Positions 21,842-32,849 are shown, counted from the stretch's first letter. The stretch is DNA of 64,000 nucleotides from Aquariibacter albus (GCF_014145335.1 NZ_JACIVI010000003.1:186001-250000); one strand, 5' to 3'. The notes: a model not told the origin generated them from the sequence alone. A program made the numbers and translations.

Positions 21842-23380
21842 TCAGCCCTGTTCCCGGCGCAGTGCCGGGAAGAGCAGCACGTCGCGGATGCTCGGGGAGT
21901 CGGTCAGCAGCATCATCACCCGGTCGATGCCGATGCCGCAGCCGCCGGTGGGCGGCATGCCGTACTCCAGCGCACGCACATAGTCGGCGTCGAAGAACAT
22001 GGCCTCGTCGTCGCCGGCGTCCTTGGCCTCCACCTGGCCCTGGAAGCGGGCAGCCTGCTCCTCGGCGTCGTTCAGCTCGGAGAAGCCGTTGGCCATCTCG
22101 CGGCCGGTGATGTAGAGCTCGAAGCGCTCGGTCACCTCGGGCCGCGTGTCGCTGGCGCGGGCCAGGGGCGAGATCTCGGTCGGGTGCTCCATGATGAAGG
22201 TCGGCTGCCAGAGCTTGTCCTCCACCCCTTCCTCGAAATAGGCCACCTGCAGCGCGGCCAGGCTCTTGGCCGAGAGGCGGTGCTTGGCCTCGCTCAGGCC
22301 CAGGCGCAGCAGCTCGCCGCGCAGCCAGTCGGCATCGTCCACGCGCTCGCCCGCGTCGGTGTGGGCCAGGATGGCCTCGCGGATCGTCAGCCGCGCGAAG
22401 GGCTGCGACAGGTCCACCTCGCGGCCGGCATAGCTCAGCACCTCGGTGCCCACCGCGCTGCGCGCGGCATGGCGCAGCACCTGCTCGGTGAAGTCCATCA
22501 GATCGCGGTGGTCCCAGTAGGCCGCGTAGAACTCCATCATCGTGAACTCGGGGTTGTGGCGGACGCTGATCCCCTCGTTGCGGAAGTTGCGGTTGATCTC
22601 GAAGACCCGCTCGAAGCCGCCGACGATCAGGCGCTTCAGGTACAGCTCCGGCGCGATCCGCAGGTACATCTGCTGGTCCAGCGCGTTGTGGTGCGTGACG
22701 AAGGGCTTGGCATTGGCGCCGCCCGGGATCGGGTGCAGCATCGGCGTCTCCACCTCCAGGAAGGCGTGGTCCACCATGAAGCTGCGGATCGCCGACACGG
22801 CCTTGCTGCGTGCGGTGAAGCGCGCCCGGGCCTCGGCATCGGTGATCAGGTCCACATAGCGCTGGCGGTACTTCTGCTCCTGGTCCGTCATGCCGTGGAA
22901 CTTGTCCGGTAGCGGCCGCAGGCTCTTGACCAGCAGGCGCACCGAGCTGGCCTTCACCGTCAGCTCGCCCGTCTTGGTGCGGAACAGCGTGCCCTCGCAG
23001 GCCAGGATGTCGCCCAGGTCCCAGTGCTTGAAGGCGGCGAGGGTCTCGGCGCCCACCGCATCCTGCGTCACGTAGATCTGGATGCGGCCACCGGTCGGGC
23101 CGGCCGAGCCGTCCTGCAGCGTCGCGAAGCAGGCCTTGCCCATCACCCGCTTGAGCATCATCCGGCCGGCGATCGCCACCGCATAGGGTGTGGCCTCCAG
23201 CGCCTCGCCGCTGACCTCGGCCTGGCTGGCATGCAGCTCGCCCGCGGCATGGCGGGGCTTGAAATCGTTGGGGAAGGCGATGCCCTGGCTGCGCAGCGCC
23301 GCCAGTTTCTCGCGGCGCTCGGCGATCAGCTGGTTCTCGTCGACGGGGGCGGTGGCGGAGGAGGGATGGGGGGCGCTCAT
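21842..23380 (-). CDS. lysS: Lysyl-tRNA synthetase (class II)
   Basis: Class II synthetase of 512 residues that charges tRNA-Lys. The N-terminal OB-fold anticodon-binding domain is visible ([18 protein letters not shown]). Class II motif 1 is around [15 protein letters not shown], motif 2 around [13 protein letters not shown] and [11 protein letters not shown], and motif 3 [13 protein letters not shown] near the C-terminus. The start [17 protein letters not shown] at 23380 is used; the long upstream open frame is antisense to the polysaccharide genes and is spurious. Confidence 0.97.
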   Translation of the reverse strand: MSAPHPSSATAPVDENQLIAERREKLAALRSQGIAFPNDFKPRHAAGELHASQAEVSGEALEATPYAVAIAGRMMLKRVMGKACFATLQDGSAGPTGGRIQIYVTQDAVGAETLAAFKHWDLGDILACEGTLFRTKTGELTVKASSVRLLVKSLRPLPDKFHGMTDQEQKYRQRYVDLITDAEARARFTARSKAVSAIRSFMVDHAFLEVETPMLHPIPGGANAKPFVTHHNALDQQMYLRIAPELYLKRLIVGGFERVFEINRNFRNEGISVRHNPEFTMMEFYAAYWDHRDLMDFTEQVLRHAARSAVGTEVLSYAGREVDLSQPFARLTIREAILAHTDAGERVDDADWLRGELLRLGLSEAKHRLSAKSLAALQVAYFEEGVEDKLWQPTFIMEHPTEISPLARASDTRPEVTERFELYITGREMANGFSELNDAEEQAARFQGQVEAKDAGDDEAMFFDADYVRALEYGMPPTGGCGIGIDRVMMLLTDSPSIRDVLLFPALRREQG

Positions 23381-23716
23381 GGAATGTCCGGCTGCGGGTG
23401 CGGGCCCTGGGTGGCGGCGCACGAAACCCACGATTCTAGAAAGTCTTGGGGCTTGTCCCGGGGCGGGGCAGGAGGGAGTCCTGGGCGCACGATTTCTACA
23501 ATGCCGCGCCGAGCTCCTGGCTGCATCCCGGTCGCCTGCCGGTGCCTCGCGGTGACCCCTGCCCCCGCGGGACGGACCCGGCGACCGTGCCCCCCGGCTG
23601 CGGCGGCTCGCAGCGCGGACAATCCCGCCGCCCCGGGCGGACGGTGGCCGGTCCGCCCGGCGTGGTGCCCCGTCCCGGCATTCCCCCGCCGCATCCCCCG
23701 AGCCTCTTCGACCCCC
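23381..23716. promoter_or_regulatory. Divergent intergenic region, lysS / polysaccharide block
   Basis: A 336-bp gap without a gene. For lysS the minus strand has TAGAAT (23433-23438) as a possible -10. For the plus-strand polysaccharide block TACAAT (23497-23502) is a possible -10. Neither has a convincing -35. The remainder is GC-rich and shows no clear structure. Confidence 0.4.
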
Positions 23717-24529
23717 ATGAGATTGCGTCCCTGCGTCGTCTGCGATCACCCGAACCCCGAGCCGGTGTTCGAGAAGGACGCCCATCAGATCGTGCGATGC
23801 AGCCACTGCGGCATGGTCTACGTCGGCGACGATCCGGCGGCGATCGATTTCTTCGCCCTCTACGGGGAGAGCTACTACACGGGCGGCAGCGAGGCCGTCT
23901 TCGCCGACTACGTGGGCCAGCAGGCCCTGCGCCGTGCCCATGCGCGGCGCAAGCTCGCGATCCAGCGCCACCTCGCGCCGCGGCTGCCGCGCAGCGGGCG
24001 CCTGCTCGACGTGGGCTGCGCGGCCGGCTTCTTCCTGGCCGAGGCGCAGGCGTATTACGAGGTGCAGGGCGTCGAGCTGTCCGAATGGAGTTCGCAGTTC
24101 GCCCGCGAGCAGCTCGGTCTGCCGGTCCGCACCGGCACCCTGCAGGAGGCCGCCTTTCCGGGCGAGCACTTCGACATCGTCACCCTCTGGGATGTGATCG
24201 AGCATGTGCCCGAGCCGCTCGCGCTGCTGCAGGAGGTCGCCCGCGTGCTGCGTCCCGGCGGACGCGTGGTGCTGACGACCGGCGACTGGGGCAGCGACTA
24301 CGCGCAGGCCCGCGGGGCCGACTGGCACCTGATGACGCCGCCCTGGCATCTGAGCTTCTTCAGCCGCGCCACCCTGGCCGAGAGCGCGCGGCGCGCCGGG
24401 CTGAAGGTGATCGGCTGGCGCAGCGAGGGCGTCTACGGTGACGGGCGCTTCTGGCGCAGCCGGCCCGGCCTCTTGCTGACCCGCCTGCTTGACCGCGGCG
24501 ACATCGTTCGCCTCACCCTGGGCAAGTGA
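23717..24529 (+). CDS. Class I SAM-dependent methyltransferase
   Basis: 270-residue methyltransferase. An N-terminal zinc-ribbon-like element ([11 protein letters not shown] and CSHCGMVYV) precedes a Rossmann domain with the SAM motif [12 protein letters not shown], then [15 protein letters not shown] and [11 protein letters not shown]. This architecture is common in sugar or lipid-linked glycan methyltransferases of polysaccharide clusters. The start at 23717 ([10 protein letters not shown]) is preceded only by noncoding sequence. First gene of the plus-strand envelope polysaccharide block, six bases before the flippase gene. Acceptor unknown. Confidence 0.85.
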   Translation: MRLRPCVVCDHPNPEPVFEKDAHQIVRCSHCGMVYVGDDPAAIDFFALYGESYYTGGSEAVFADYVGQQALRRAHARRKLAIQRHLAPRLPRSGRLLDVGCAAGFFLAEAQAYYEVQGVELSEWSSQFAREQLGLPVRTGTLQEAAFPGEHFDIVTLWDVIEHVPEPLALLQEVARVLRPGGRVVLTTGDWGSDYAQARGADWHLMTPPWHLSFFSRATLAESARRAGLKVIGWRSEGVYGDGRFWRSRPGLLLTRLLDRGDIVRLTLGK

Positions 24530-24535
24530 TCCGCC

Positions 24536-25843
24536 ATGGACCCGGTGGCCCGTGGGACCCTGATCAACTTTTCCACCCGTGTCCTGTCGGTGGCCGCCCT
24601 GCTGGGCCTGACCACGCTCAGCGCCCGGATGGGCACCGAGGTGCAGGGGGCCTTCGCCCTGTTCACCAGCGCCGAGGGCGTGCTGATCGCCCTGCTGTCC
24701 GGCTTCGGCGTCGCCCTGGCCCGTCAGACCTCGCAGGGTGGCGCACGGCAGGCCGCGCCCCTGGCCGGGGCCACCGTGCTCGCCTGCCTGCTGGCGGGCT
24801 GGGCCGCAGGGCTCTTGCTGGCTGGGCTGGCCTGGTTCGGGCCGGCCGCCTACGGCATGTTCCTCTGGCTGGCGCTGGCCGCACCGCTGCTGCTGCTGGG
24901 GCCCAGCCTGGCGGGGCTCTGGCTGGGTGCGGGGCGCATGGCGCCGCTGGCCGCCCAGACCCTGCTGCCGCCGCTGCTGGCCCTGGCCGGCCTGGGCCTG
25001 GCCGCGCTCGGCTGGCCGGAACAGGTCGGCCTGGGCCTGCTGCTGGCGATCTGGCTGCTGGCCAAGGTGCTGGTCAGCCTGGGCGTGGTCGGCGTGCTGT
25101 GGCACGGGGAGGGGCTGGCCCGACCCGATCTGCCGCGTCTGCGGGCCGAGCTGCCCTTCGTGCTGACCATCGGTCTGACCAATCTCGTCGGCCTCTTGAA
25201 CTACCGCGCCGGCCTGCTGCTGGTCGAGCGGCAGCTCGGCCTGGACCGTGCCGGCGTGTACTCGATCGGCATCGTGGTGGCCGAGCTGCTGTGGTTCGTG
25301 TCCTCCTCGCTGACCCAGGCGGTCTATGGCCGCATCGGCACGCCGGACGGTGAGCGTGCCGCCCAGCTCACCGTGCGCACGGCCCAGCTGTCCTGGGTGG
25401 CGCTGCTGGTCTGCATGCTGCCGCTGGGCCTGCTGGCGACGGCGCTGGTGCCGCGCGTGCTCGGTCCGGCCTATGCCGACAGCCTGGCGGTGATGGCCTG
25501 GATGCTGCCCGGCGTGCTGCTCTTCGGCGGCGCGTCCTCGCTGTCGGCCTACTTCACCAACCATGCCGGCCGGCCGCAGGTGGCAGCCCGGGTGGCCGGG
25601 CTGTCGCTCGGGCTCAATATGCTGCTGTCGCTGGTGCTGATCCCCGGCCTGGGCATGCGTGGCGCGGCGCTGGCGACCTCGCTGTCCTACGCGCTCGGCG
25701 TGGTCTATCTGGGCGGACTCTTTGCGCGCCACGCCGGTCTGCCGCTTTCGGCGCTGTGGTGGCCGGGGGCATCCTTGCGGCAGGATCTGCGGACGGTGGC
25801 GGGGCTTCTCGGCCGCTGGCTGCCCTGGAGGAAGGCTTCGTGA
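24536..25843 (+). CDS. Polysaccharide biosynthesis flippase (Wzx/MATE-like)
   Basis: 435-residue polytopic membrane protein with about 12 to 14 hydrophobic helices spread over its length and no large soluble domain. The start [21 protein letters not shown] and the mid-protein [20 protein letters not shown] are like O-antigen/PST-type flippases, which move undecaprenyl-linked oligosaccharides across the inner membrane. It overlaps the next gene by GTGA, indicating translational coupling. Substrate cannot be inferred. Confidence 0.85.
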   Translation: MDPVARGTLINFSTRVLSVAALLGLTTLSARMGTEVQGAFALFTSAEGVLIALLSGFGVALARQTSQGGARQAAPLAGATVLACLLAGWAAGLLLAGLAWFGPAAYGMFLWLALAAPLLLLGPSLAGLWLGAGRMAPLAAQTLLPPLLALAGLGLAALGWPEQVGLGLLLAIWLLAKVLVSLGVVGVLWHGEGLARPDLPRLRAELPFVLTIGLTNLVGLLNYRAGLLLVERQLGLDRAGVYSIGIVVAELLWFVSSSLTQAVYGRIGTPDGERAAQLTVRTAQLSWVALLVCMLPLGLLATALVPRVLGPAYADSLAVMAWMLPGVLLFGGASSLSAYFTNHAGRPQVAARVAGLSLGLNMLLSLVLIPGLGMRGAALATSLSYALGVVYLGGLFARHAGLPLSALWWPGASLRQDLRTVAGLLGRWLPWRKAS

Positions 25844-26421
25844 AGCGCTTGATCAACCGCGTCTGGCGGGCCCTGGTGGCGCCGCGCATGGTCTACGGCT
25901 GGCGCCGTCCGGGCGGGGGCCGCTGGCTGGCCCACACCCGCATCAGCACGGCCACCCGGATCGAGCGGCCCGAACAGCTCGACCTCGGCGATCACGTCTA
26001 CATCGGCCCTTTCAACCTGATCGATGCCTCGGGCGGCCTGCGCATCGGCGAGGGCTGCCAGATCACCACCCATTGCGCCCTGCTCAGCCATTCCAGCCAC
26101 CAGGCCCTGCGCCTGGCCGGACGGGCTTATTGGGGGCATGCCGCGCCGCCCGGCCTGGTGCGCCGGGCGGTCGCCATCGGTCCCTACACCTTCATCGGCC
26201 CGCACAGCACGGTGATGCCGGGGGTCTCGATCGGCCGAGGCGTGCTCGTCCGCGCTTACAGCTATGTCGATGCCGATGTGCCCGATTTCGCGATCGTCGG
26301 GGGCCAGCCCGCCCGCGTGCTGGGCGACACCCGCGATGCGGACCGGCGCGCGCTCGAGGCCGATCCGGCCTGGCAGGCGAGCTATGCCGCCTGGGCCCAC
26401 CCCGGGGATGCCGATGCCTGA
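25840..26421 (+). CDS. Hexapeptide-repeat acyltransferase
   Basis: 193-residue left-handed beta-helix acyltransferase (WbbJ/maltose acetyltransferase-like). Hexapeptide-type repeats are visible in [34 protein letters not shown] and [18 protein letters not shown], then [11 protein letters not shown] near the end. A catalytic His candidate lies in HSSHQ. A GTG start at 25840 overlaps the flippase stop and has GGAGGAAGG just upstream; the ATG at 25756 lies inside the flippase gene. It probably O-acetylates the polysaccharide (inference). Confidence 0.85.
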   Translation: MKRLINRVWRALVAPRMVYGWRRPGGGRWLAHTRISTATRIERPEQLDLGDHVYIGPFNLIDASGGLRIGEGCQITTHCALLSHSSHQALRLAGRAYWGHAAPPGLVRRAVAIGPYTFIGPHSTVMPGVSIGRGVLVRAYSYVDADVPDFAIVGGQPARVLGDTRDADRRALEADPAWQASYAAWAHPGDADA

Positions 26422-26586
26422 GTTCCTTGCCCGCCTGGCTCCTGCGGCCCTCCGCGCCCGCTGGCGGCCTGCCTCGCCGCGCCCCCTGCCTGCCCCTGCC
26501 CCCTTGAGCCAAGGTCCCCGGCCCGAGGCCGATCCGTGGCATCCGGGCCCCGCCAGACGGCCGACGATCCGGTCCGGGGGCTGCCG

Positions 26587-27666
26587 ATGAGCCGCGGGCA
26601 TGTCACTTTGCTGGGCGATGCCAACAGCGTCCACGTCCAGCGCTGGGTCCGCGAGATGCAGCAGCGCGGCTGGACGCTCAGCCTGGTCACCGCCCGGCCC
26701 CAGCCGATCGAGGGGGTCGAGATGCACGTGCTGCGCCCTGTGCGCCGGACGAGCGACTGGCTGTTCCGCGTCGACGAAGCCCGCCGCGCCGTCGCGGCCC
26801 TGCGGCCGGATATCCTCCATGCCCACTACATCACGTCCTACGGCTACCTCGCGGCCCGCTGTGCGCACCCGCGCCGCGTGATGACTGCCTGGGGCACGGA
26901 CCTGCTCGTCAGCCCCTGGCGCACGCCCTGGCTCCGGTGGCTGACGGCCTGGACCCTGGGCCGGGCCCGCTGGGTGTCCGGCGATTCGGCCGACCTGCTC
27001 GCCGCGGCGGAGCGGCTGTGTCCGGCCACCCCGCGGGCGCTGATCCACTGGGGCGTGGACCGCAGCCGCTTCCAGCCTGCGCCCTGGGCCGAGAAGCCCG
27101 CGCTGGACATCGTCAGCCTGCGCAGCTGGGAGCCCAACTACCGCATCGATCTCATCCTGGAGGCCGTGGCCCAGCTCGCGGCCCAGCCCGGCGGCCTCGC
27201 GTCCCCGTTGCACCTGCACCTGCTCGGGGGGGGATCGCTCGCGTCCGAGCTGCGCGAGCAGGTCCGACGCCTGGGGCTGAGCGATCGGGTCACCCTGCAT
27301 GGCCGGCTCGACGACGCTGGCATGGCGGCCGTGATGCGGCGCTGCAAGCTGTCGATCTCCGTGCCGCTGAGCGACGCCACCTCGGTGTCCGTGCTCGAAA
27401 GCATGGCGTGCGGCCTGGCGGTGATGGCCAGCGACCTGCCGGCCAATCGCTGCTGGCTGGCCCCCCGGATGCTGGTGCCGGCGGGCGACGGTCCGGGCCT
27501 GGGCCAGCGCCTGATGGCGCTGGCGGCAGACGATGCCGCGCTGCGCGAGGAGGGGCAGCGCAATGCCGAGCGGATCGCCCGGGATGGCGACCGCCGCGTC
27601 CAGATGGACGCGGTCGATCGCCTCTACCAGGCGCTGATGGCCGGGCCGGGAGCGGATCGGCCATGA
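26587..27666 (+). CDS. Glycosyltransferase family 4-like
   Basis: 359-residue GT-B glycosyltransferase. N-terminal acceptor domain starts VTLLGDANSVHVQRWV; the C-terminal domain has LIHWGVDRSRFQP and the GT4 E-x7-E region SVSVLESMACGLAVMAS. It is cytoplasmic and likely adds one sugar of the repeat unit. The ATG at 26587 was preferred over 26536. A 165-bp spacer separates it from the acyltransferase. Its TGA overlaps the ATG of the next glycosyltransferase, so both are coupled. Confidence 0.88.
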   Translation: MSRGHVTLLGDANSVHVQRWVREMQQRGWTLSLVTARPQPIEGVEMHVLRPVRRTSDWLFRVDEARRAVAALRPDILHAHYITSYGYLAARCAHPRRVMTAWGTDLLVSPWRTPWLRWLTAWTLGRARWVSGDSADLLAAAERLCPATPRALIHWGVDRSRFQPAPWAEKPALDIVSLRSWEPNYRIDLILEAVAQLAAQPGGLASPLHLHLLGGGSLASELREQVRRLGLSDRVTLHGRLDDAGMAAVMRRCKLSISVPLSDATSVSVLESMACGLAVMASDLPANRCWLAPRMLVPAGDGPGLGQRLMALAADDAALREEGQRNAERIARDGDRRVQMDAVDRLYQALMAGPGADRP

Positions 27667-28715
27667 CGGGCACGCCCGACGCACGGTCGGCCCAGACCGT
27701 CTCCCTCATCGTCCCCTGCCGCAACGAGCGCGAGCATGTCGATGCCTTCCTCGACTCGGTGCTGGCCCAGCGCCTGCCCCCGGGCCTGGCCCTGGAGATC
27801 GTGCTGGCCGACGGGGCCAGCGACGACGGCACCCGGGCGCGGCTGGAGGCCCGCGCGGCGGCCGAGCCGCGGCTGCGCGTGGTCGACAACCCCGAGCGCA
27901 TCACGCCCACCGCGCTGAACCACGCGATCGCGCAGGCGCGCGGCGAGGTCGTCGTGCGCATGGACGTGCACACGGTCTACGCCGAGGACTATGTGGCCGC
28001 CTGTGTGCAGGCCTTGCAGACCACTGGCGCGAGCTGTGTCGGCGGGGCCTGGCGCCCCGGCCCGGCGCGCAGTGCGCGGCAGGCGGCGATCGCGCGGGCC
28101 TTCGAGAGCCGCTTCGGTTCGGGCGGTGCGGCGTCGCGGCGGGAGGGCTGGTCGGGGCCGGTCGACACGGTCTACCTCGGCGCCTGGTGGCGGGACGAGC
28201 TGCTGCGCCTGGGGGGCTTCGACCCGGCCCTGGTCCGCAACCAGGACGACGAGCTGAACCTGCGCATCCACCGCAGCGGCGGCATGGTCTGGCAGAGCGC
28301 GGCGATCCGCAGCTGGTACACGCCACGGGCCAGCTTTGGCGCCCTGGCGCGGCAGTTCTACCAGTACGGCTACTGGAAGGTGCCGGTGATCCGCAAGCAC
28401 CGGCTGCCGGCCGCGCCGCGGCATCTGGTGCCCTTCGGCTTCGTGGCCACGCTGCTGGGTGGCGGGCTGCTGGCGCCCTGGTGGCCGCCGGCCGGCGGCC
28501 TGGCCGCCAGCCTGGGCGGTCTCTATGCCGTGCTGGCGCTGGGCGCTGCGGCCGCCGACGCCCGGCCCTGGCGTGAGCCACTCGCCTGGCTCGGCATTGC
28601 CTGCGCCTTTGCCTGCATGCACCTGAGCTACGGTCTGGGCTTCGGCCGCGCGCTGCTGGAGACGGTGCTGCTGCGTCGCGGCCCGGCGGCCTCGGCCACC
28701 CGCCTGACGCGCTGA
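27663..28715 (+). CDS. Glycosyltransferase family 2, membrane-associated (ExoA-like)
   Basis: 350-residue GT-A enzyme. It has the nucleotide-binding start SLIVPCRNE, LADGASDDGT, and a DxD-like MDVHTVY, then the acceptor-side NQDDELNLRIHR. Hydrophobic segments at the C-terminus (VPFGFVATLLGGGLLAPWW and ASLGGLYAVLALGAAAA) anchor it to the inner membrane. This layout resembles succinoglycan ExoA-type enzymes. ATGA overlap with the previous gene. Sugar specificity unknown. Confidence 0.88.
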   Translation: MTGTPDARSAQTVSLIVPCRNEREHVDAFLDSVLAQRLPPGLALEIVLADGASDDGTRARLEARAAAEPRLRVVDNPERITPTALNHAIAQARGEVVVRMDVHTVYAEDYVAACVQALQTTGASCVGGAWRPGPARSARQAAIARAFESRFGSGGAASRREGWSGPVDTVYLGAWWRDELLRLGGFDPALVRNQDDELNLRIHRSGGMVWQSAAIRSWYTPRASFGALARQFYQYGYWKVPVIRKHRLPAAPRHLVPFGFVATLLGGGLLAPWWPPAGGLAASLGGLYAVLALGAAAADARPWREPLAWLGIACAFACMHLSYGLGFGRALLETVLLRRGPAASATRLTR

Positions 28716-28749
28716 GCCCCCTGCATTCCCCGCTCTGCTGAGCTGCCCC

Positions 28750-29493
28750 ATGAGCCCGTCCCCTGCCTCCGACGAGACCGCCCGTGTCGTCGAGCGCTAT
28801 GCCCGCCGGCCTGCGCTGGATGCGCGCTACAGCATGCTCCGGGCCGAGGTGATGCAGGCCGTGCACGAGCGCCAGCGCGCGCTGGCCGGCCTGCTGCGCG
28901 CGGCCGCGCGGCGCGATCCGCGCTGGGCCGAGCTGCCCGCCCTGCGGCTGACCGAGGTGGGCTGCGGCGCTGGCGGCAACCTGCTGGAGTGGCTGCGCCT
29001 GGGCCTGCTGCCCGAGCACCTGACCGGGCTGGAGCTGCTGCCCGAGCGCGCCGCCAGCGCCCGCGACCTGCTGCCCGCCGGGCTGGCGGTGATCGAGGGC
29101 GATGCCTGCATCGCGCCCGTCGAGCCCGGTAGCCAGGACCTGGTGCTGGCCTCCACCGTGTTCAGCTCGCTGCTCGACGCGGCCTTCCAGCAGCGCCTGG
29201 CCGATGCCATGTGGCGCTGGCTGCGCCCGGGGGGCGCGGTGCTCTGCTACGACTTCGCCGTCGACAACCCGCGCAATCCGGACGTGCGCGGCGTGCCGGT
29301 GGCCCGGCTGCGCCAGCTCTGGCCGCAGGGGCGTCTTGCCTGTCGTCGGGTGACGCTGGCCCCCCCGATCGCCCGGCGCCTGGCGGCCCTCCACCCGGCC
29401 CTGCCGGCCCTGGCCAATGCGCTGCCCCTGCTGCGCACCCATCGCCTGGCCTGGATCGAGCGACCGCCTTTCCGGGGGGCGGATGCAGGCTGA
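28750..29493 (+). CDS. SAM-dependent methyltransferase
   Basis: 247-residue class I methyltransferase. The SAM-binding motif is LTEVGCGAGGNLLEWLRLG near residue 75, with LVLASTVFSSLLD and LRPGGAVLCYDF downstream. It differs from the cluster's first methyltransferase, having no zinc ribbon, so two different positions of the glycan or lipid carrier may be methylated (inference). It lies 34 bp after the GT2 gene and 90 bp before ugd. Confidence 0.8.
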   Translation: MSPSPASDETARVVERYARRPALDARYSMLRAEVMQAVHERQRALAGLLRAAARRDPRWAELPALRLTEVGCGAGGNLLEWLRLGLLPEHLTGLELLPERAASARDLLPAGLAVIEGDACIAPVEPGSQDLVLASTVFSSLLDAAFQQRLADAMWRWLRPGGAVLCYDFAVDNPRNPDVRGVPVARLRQLWPQGRLACRRVTLAPPIARRLAALHPALPALANALPLLRTHRLAWIERPPFRGADAG

Positions 29494-29583
29494 CACCGGC
29501 CCGGCCCTTGCATGGCGATACAGTCCCGGGCAATCGCTGTCGCGCCCGCCCGGCAGCTTCCACCCCCACCCAAAGATATCCAC

Positions 29584-30921
29584 ATGAAGATTACTGTCGT
29601 CGGCACCGGTTATGTCGGTCTGGTTACTGGGGCCTGTCTGGCCGAAATGGGCAACCATGTGGTTTGCCTGGACCTGGACGCCCGGAAGATTGAAATCCTC
29701 AACAACGGCGGCATCCCCATCCACGAGCCGGGTCTGCTGGAGGTGGTGCAGCGCAATGCGAAGGGCGGTCGCCTGGAGTTCACGACCGATGTCGACGCGG
29801 CCGTGGCCCATGGCACGGTGCAGTTCATCGCGGTGGGCACGCCGCCGGACGAGGATGGCTCGGCCGACCTGAAGTACGTGCTGGCCGCGGCCCGCGCGAT
29901 CGGCGAGCGCATGACCGACTACAAGGTCATCGTCGACAAGAGCACGGTGCCCGTCGGCACGGCCGACAAGGTGCATGCGGCGGTGGCCGAGGCCCTGGCC
30001 GCGCGGGGCGAGACGATGGAGTTCTCGGTGGTGTCCAACCCCGAGTTCCTCAAGGAAGGCGCGGCGGTCGAGGACTTCATGCGGCCCGACCGCATCATCG
30101 TCGGCGCCGAGGACGAGCGCGCGATCCTGCTGATGCGCTCGATCTACGCCCCCTTCGTGCGCAACCGTGACCGCCTGCTGGTGATGGACCTGCGCAGCGC
30201 CGAGTTCACCAAGTACGCGGCCAACGCCATGCTGGCCACCCGGATCAGCTTCATGAACGAGCTCTCGCGCCTGGCCGAGCGCGTGGGCGCCGACATCGAA
30301 TGGGTGCGCCAGGGCATCGGCAGCGATCCGCGCATCGGCACCCACTTCCTCTACCCCGGTGCCGGCTACGGCGGTTCCTGCTTCCCGAAGGACGTCAAGG
30401 CCCTGGTGCGCAGCGGCGCCGAGGTCGGCCTGAACCTGGGCGTGCTGGAGGCCGTGGAAGCCGCCAACGAACGTCAGAAGCAGGTGCTGGTCGAGAAGGT
30501 GGTGGCGCGTTTCGGCGCCGACCTGAGCGGCCGCCGCTTCGCCATGTGGGGCCTGGCCTTCAAGCCCGGCACCGACGACATGCGCGAGGCGCCGAGCCGC
30601 GTGATCGTGGCCGACCTGATCGCCCGGGGGGCCGAGGTCGTGGCCTACGACCCGGTGGCGATGGAGGAGGCCCAGCGCGTCATGCCCGGCCAGGCCGGCC
30701 TGCGCTACGCCGCCAGCGCGCCCGAAACCCTGCCGGGGGCCGACGCGCTGCTCATCGTGACCGAGTGGAAGGAATTCCGCAGCCCGGATTTCGATGCGAT
30801 CCGCGCCCAGCTCAAGCAGCCGCTGGTCTTTGACGGCCGCAATCTCTTCGAGCCGATCGACATGGCCCAGCTCGGCATCGAGTACCACGCCATCGGCCGC
30901 CCGGCGCCCAAGCGCGCCTGA
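29584..30921 (+). CDS. ugd: UDP-glucose 6-dehydrogenase
   Basis: Oxidises UDP-glucose to UDP-glucuronate with two NAD. It has 445 residues, a normal length for the short bacterial class. The NAD fold starts [15 protein letters not shown]; the substrate region PEFLKEGAA and the thiol catalytic cysteine C266 in [10 protein letters not shown] are intact. The ATG at 29584 was selected; the in-frame start at 29512 gives an unrelated leader. The product is a precursor for glucuronic acid or related acidic sugars in the polysaccharide. Confidence 0.96.
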   Translation: MKITVVGTGYVGLVTGACLAEMGNHVVCLDLDARKIEILNNGGIPIHEPGLLEVVQRNAKGGRLEFTTDVDAAVAHGTVQFIAVGTPPDEDGSADLKYVLAAARAIGERMTDYKVIVDKSTVPVGTADKVHAAVAEALAARGETMEFSVVSNPEFLKEGAAVEDFMRPDRIIVGAEDERAILLMRSIYAPFVRNRDRLLVMDLRSAEFTKYAANAMLATRISFMNELSRLAERVGADIEWVRQGIGSDPRIGTHFLYPGAGYGGSCFPKDVKALVRSGAEVGLNLGVLEAVEAANERQKQVLVEKVVARFGADLSGRRFAMWGLAFKPGTDDMREAPSRVIVADLIARGAEVVAYDPVAMEEAQRVMPGQAGLRYAASAPETLPGADALLIVTEWKEFRSPDFDAIRAQLKQPLVFDGRNLFEPIDMAQLGIEYHAIGRPAPKRA

Positions 30922-30939
30922 AGCCCGCATGGCCTGCCG

Positions 30940-32187
30940 ATGAGTGAACGCGCCGCGGACCTGCCGCCCTTCGTCCCCTTCGCCCTGCCGGAGATCGGCG
31001 AGGCCGAGATCGCCGAAGTCGTCGACACCCTGCGTTCGGGCTGGGTGACGACCGGGCCCAAGGCGCGTCGCTTCGAGCAGGACTTCGTGGCCTTCCTGGG
31101 GGGCGATCCGGCGCTGCAGGCGATTGCGGTGAACTCCGCCACCGCCGGCCTGCACCTGGCGCTGGAGGCCCTGGGCATCGGCCCGGGCGACGAGGTGATC
31201 ACCACCACCCACACCTTCACGGCCACGGCCGAGGTGGTGCGCTACCTGGGGGCCGATGTGGTGCTGGTCGACATCGACCCGGCCACGCTCTGCATCGACC
31301 CGGCGGCGGTGGAGGCGGCCCTCACCCCGCGCAGCAAGGCCATCGTGCCGGTGCACTACGCCGGCCTGGCCGCGCCCATGGAGGCGCTGCTGGCCCTGGC
31401 CCGCCGCCACGGCCTGAAGGTGGTGGAAGACGCTGCCCACGCCCTGCCCACGAGCTGTGGCGGCGCCCTGGTGGGCACGCTGGGCAGCGACGCGACCGTC
31501 TTCAGCTTCTACGCGAACAAGACCATCACCACGGGGGAGGGCGGCATGCTCGTCACCCGCGATCCGGCCCTGGCCGAGCGCGCCAAGGTGATGCGCCTGC
31601 ACGGCATCAGCCGCGATGCCTTCGACCGTTTCACCGCGCAGGCCCCGAGCTGGTACTACGAGGTCGTGGCGCCCGGCTTCAAGGTCAACCTGACCGACAT
31701 CGCCGCGGCCCTGGGCCTGCAGCAGCTCCGCCAGGCCGAAGCCTTCCGTGCGCGCCGCGCCGCGATTGCCGCGCGCTACGACGCGGCCTTCGCCGACCTG
31801 CCGGTGATCCTGCCGCCGCGGCCCGGCGCGGCCGGCGCCACCGCGCCGGACGACCTGCATGCCTGGCACCTCTACGTGCTGCGCCTGGCCGACGATGCGC
31901 CCGCCCTGGGCGCCGGCCGGCCGGGCGCCGGCGGCGACACCGGCGACCGCGATGCCTTCATCGAGCAGCTCTACGCCCGCCGCATCGGCTGCAGCGTGCA
32001 CTACATCCCCCTGCACCTGCACCCCTACTGGCGCGAGCGCTACGGCCTGCGCGCCACCGACTTCCCCCACAGCCAGCGCGCCTACGAGCGCATGCTCAGC
32101 CTGCCGCTGTTCAGCGCGATGCGCGACGAGCAGGTCGATCGCGTGATCGCCGCCGTGCGCGACACGCTGCGGGGTGCGGCGGCCTGA
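30940..32187 (+). CDS. DegT/DnrJ/EryC1/StrS-family sugar aminotransferase
   Basis: PLP-dependent nucleotide-sugar aminotransferase of 415 residues. The PLP lysine is K194 in [15 protein letters not shown], with D164 in VVEDAAHAL contacting the cofactor nitrogen, and [11 protein letters not shown] typical of the family. It likely converts a 4-keto-6-deoxy nucleotide sugar to the 4-amino sugar. The membrane dehydratase two genes downstream could supply that keto sugar. Start 30940 is 18 bp after ugd. ArnB, PglE/WbpE or perosamine synthase-like roles cannot be separated from sequence alone. Confidence 0.9.
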   Translation: MSERAADLPPFVPFALPEIGEAEIAEVVDTLRSGWVTTGPKARRFEQDFVAFLGGDPALQAIAVNSATAGLHLALEALGIGPGDEVITTTHTFTATAEVVRYLGADVVLVDIDPATLCIDPAAVEAALTPRSKAIVPVHYAGLAAPMEALLALARRHGLKVVEDAAHALPTSCGGALVGTLGSDATVFSFYANKTITTGEGGMLVTRDPALAERAKVMRLHGISRDAFDRFTAQAPSWYYEVVAPGFKVNLTDIAAALGLQQLRQAEAFRARRAAIAARYDAAFADLPVILPPRPGAAGATAPDDLHAWHLYVLRLADDAPALGAGRPGAGGDTGDRDAFIEQLYARRIGCSVHYIPLHLHPYWRERYGLRATDFPHSQRAYERMLSLPLFSAMRDEQVDRVIAAVRDTLRGAAA

Positions 32188-32206
32188 ACGGGCTGCCCGG
32201 GGCACC

Positions 32207-32839
32207 GTGGGCAAGCGCCTTCTCGACCTGCTGGCCGCCGGCCTGGGCCTGCTGCTGCTGGCCCTGCCGATGGTGGCGATCGCCCTGGCCGTGCGGCTCG
32301 ATTCGCCCGGGCCGGTCTTCTTCCGCCAGCTGCGCGTCGGGCGCCACGGCCGGCTGTTCCGCATCCACAAGTTCCGCACCATGGTGGCGGATGCCGAGCG
32401 GCGCGGCCCGGGCATCACCGTGGGCGAGGATACGCGCATCACCCGCGTCGGCGCCTGGCTGCGGCGCCACAAGCTCGACGAGCTGCCGCAGCTGATCGAT
32501 GTGCTGCGGGGCCGGATGAGCCTGGTCGGTCCGCGGCCCGAACTGCCCCGCTACGTGGCCCACTACGGGCGCCTGCTCGGTGCGGCCGATGCGGCCCGCC
32601 TGCTGGCACTGCGGCCGGGCCTCACCGATCCCGCCTCGCTTGCCTTCCGCGACGAGGCGGCCCTGCTGGCCGGTGACGCCGACCCCGAGCGCCTCTACGT
32701 CGAGGAGCTGCTGCCGCGCAAGCTGGCCCTGGCCCTGGCCTATGCCGAGCGTGCCAGCCTGCGCACCGATCTCGGCCTGATCCTGCAGACCCTGGCCGCG
32801 CTGCTGGGGGCGACCGCCCCCCGGCCGCCGACCTCCTGA
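32207..32839 (+). CDS. Phosphoglycosyl transferase (bacterial sugar transferase)
   Basis: Monotopic phosphoglycosyl transferase of about 210 residues, PglC/WbaP catalytic-domain size. It has one N-terminal re-entrant helix (LLDLLAAGLGLLLLALPM), then SPGPVFFRQLRVG, KFRTMVADAE, HKLDELPQLIDVL and MSLVGPRPELP. It starts glycan assembly by moving a sugar phosphate from a nucleotide sugar to undecaprenyl phosphate. The GTG at 32207 is used because it puts the hydrophobic helix at the N-terminus; an alternative GTG at 32174 overlaps the aminotransferase stop. Placed between aminotransferase and dehydratase. Confidence 0.9.
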   Translation: MGKRLLDLLAAGLGLLLLALPMVAIALAVRLDSPGPVFFRQLRVGRHGRLFRIHKFRTMVADAERRGPGITVGEDTRITRVGAWLRRHKLDELPQLIDVLRGRMSLVGPRPELPRYVAHYGRLLGAADAARLLALRPGLTDPASLAFRDEAALLAGDADPERLYVEELLPRKLALALAYAERASLRTDLGLILQTLAALLGATAPRPPTS

Positions 32840-32849
32840 GACCCCAGCG

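Noticed and set aside
21842-25732. 1296-residue minus frame through the methyltransferase and flippase genes
   Set aside because: Only its C-terminal 512 residues are LysS. The remainder is His/Gln-rich antisense translation of GC-rich genes.
26414-26590. 58-codon open frame [10 protein letters not shown]... between the acyltransferase and GT4 genes, with overlaps at both ends
   Set aside because: Low-complexity Pro/Ala/Arg composition, no family resemblance and a weak ribosome site. The overlaps could be chance in GC-rich DNA. Kept only as a note.
27901-32472. 1523-residue minus open frame under the polysaccharide genes
   Set aside because: Antisense shadow of ugd, aminotransferase and other well-supported genes; composition is typical of GC-rich shadow frames.
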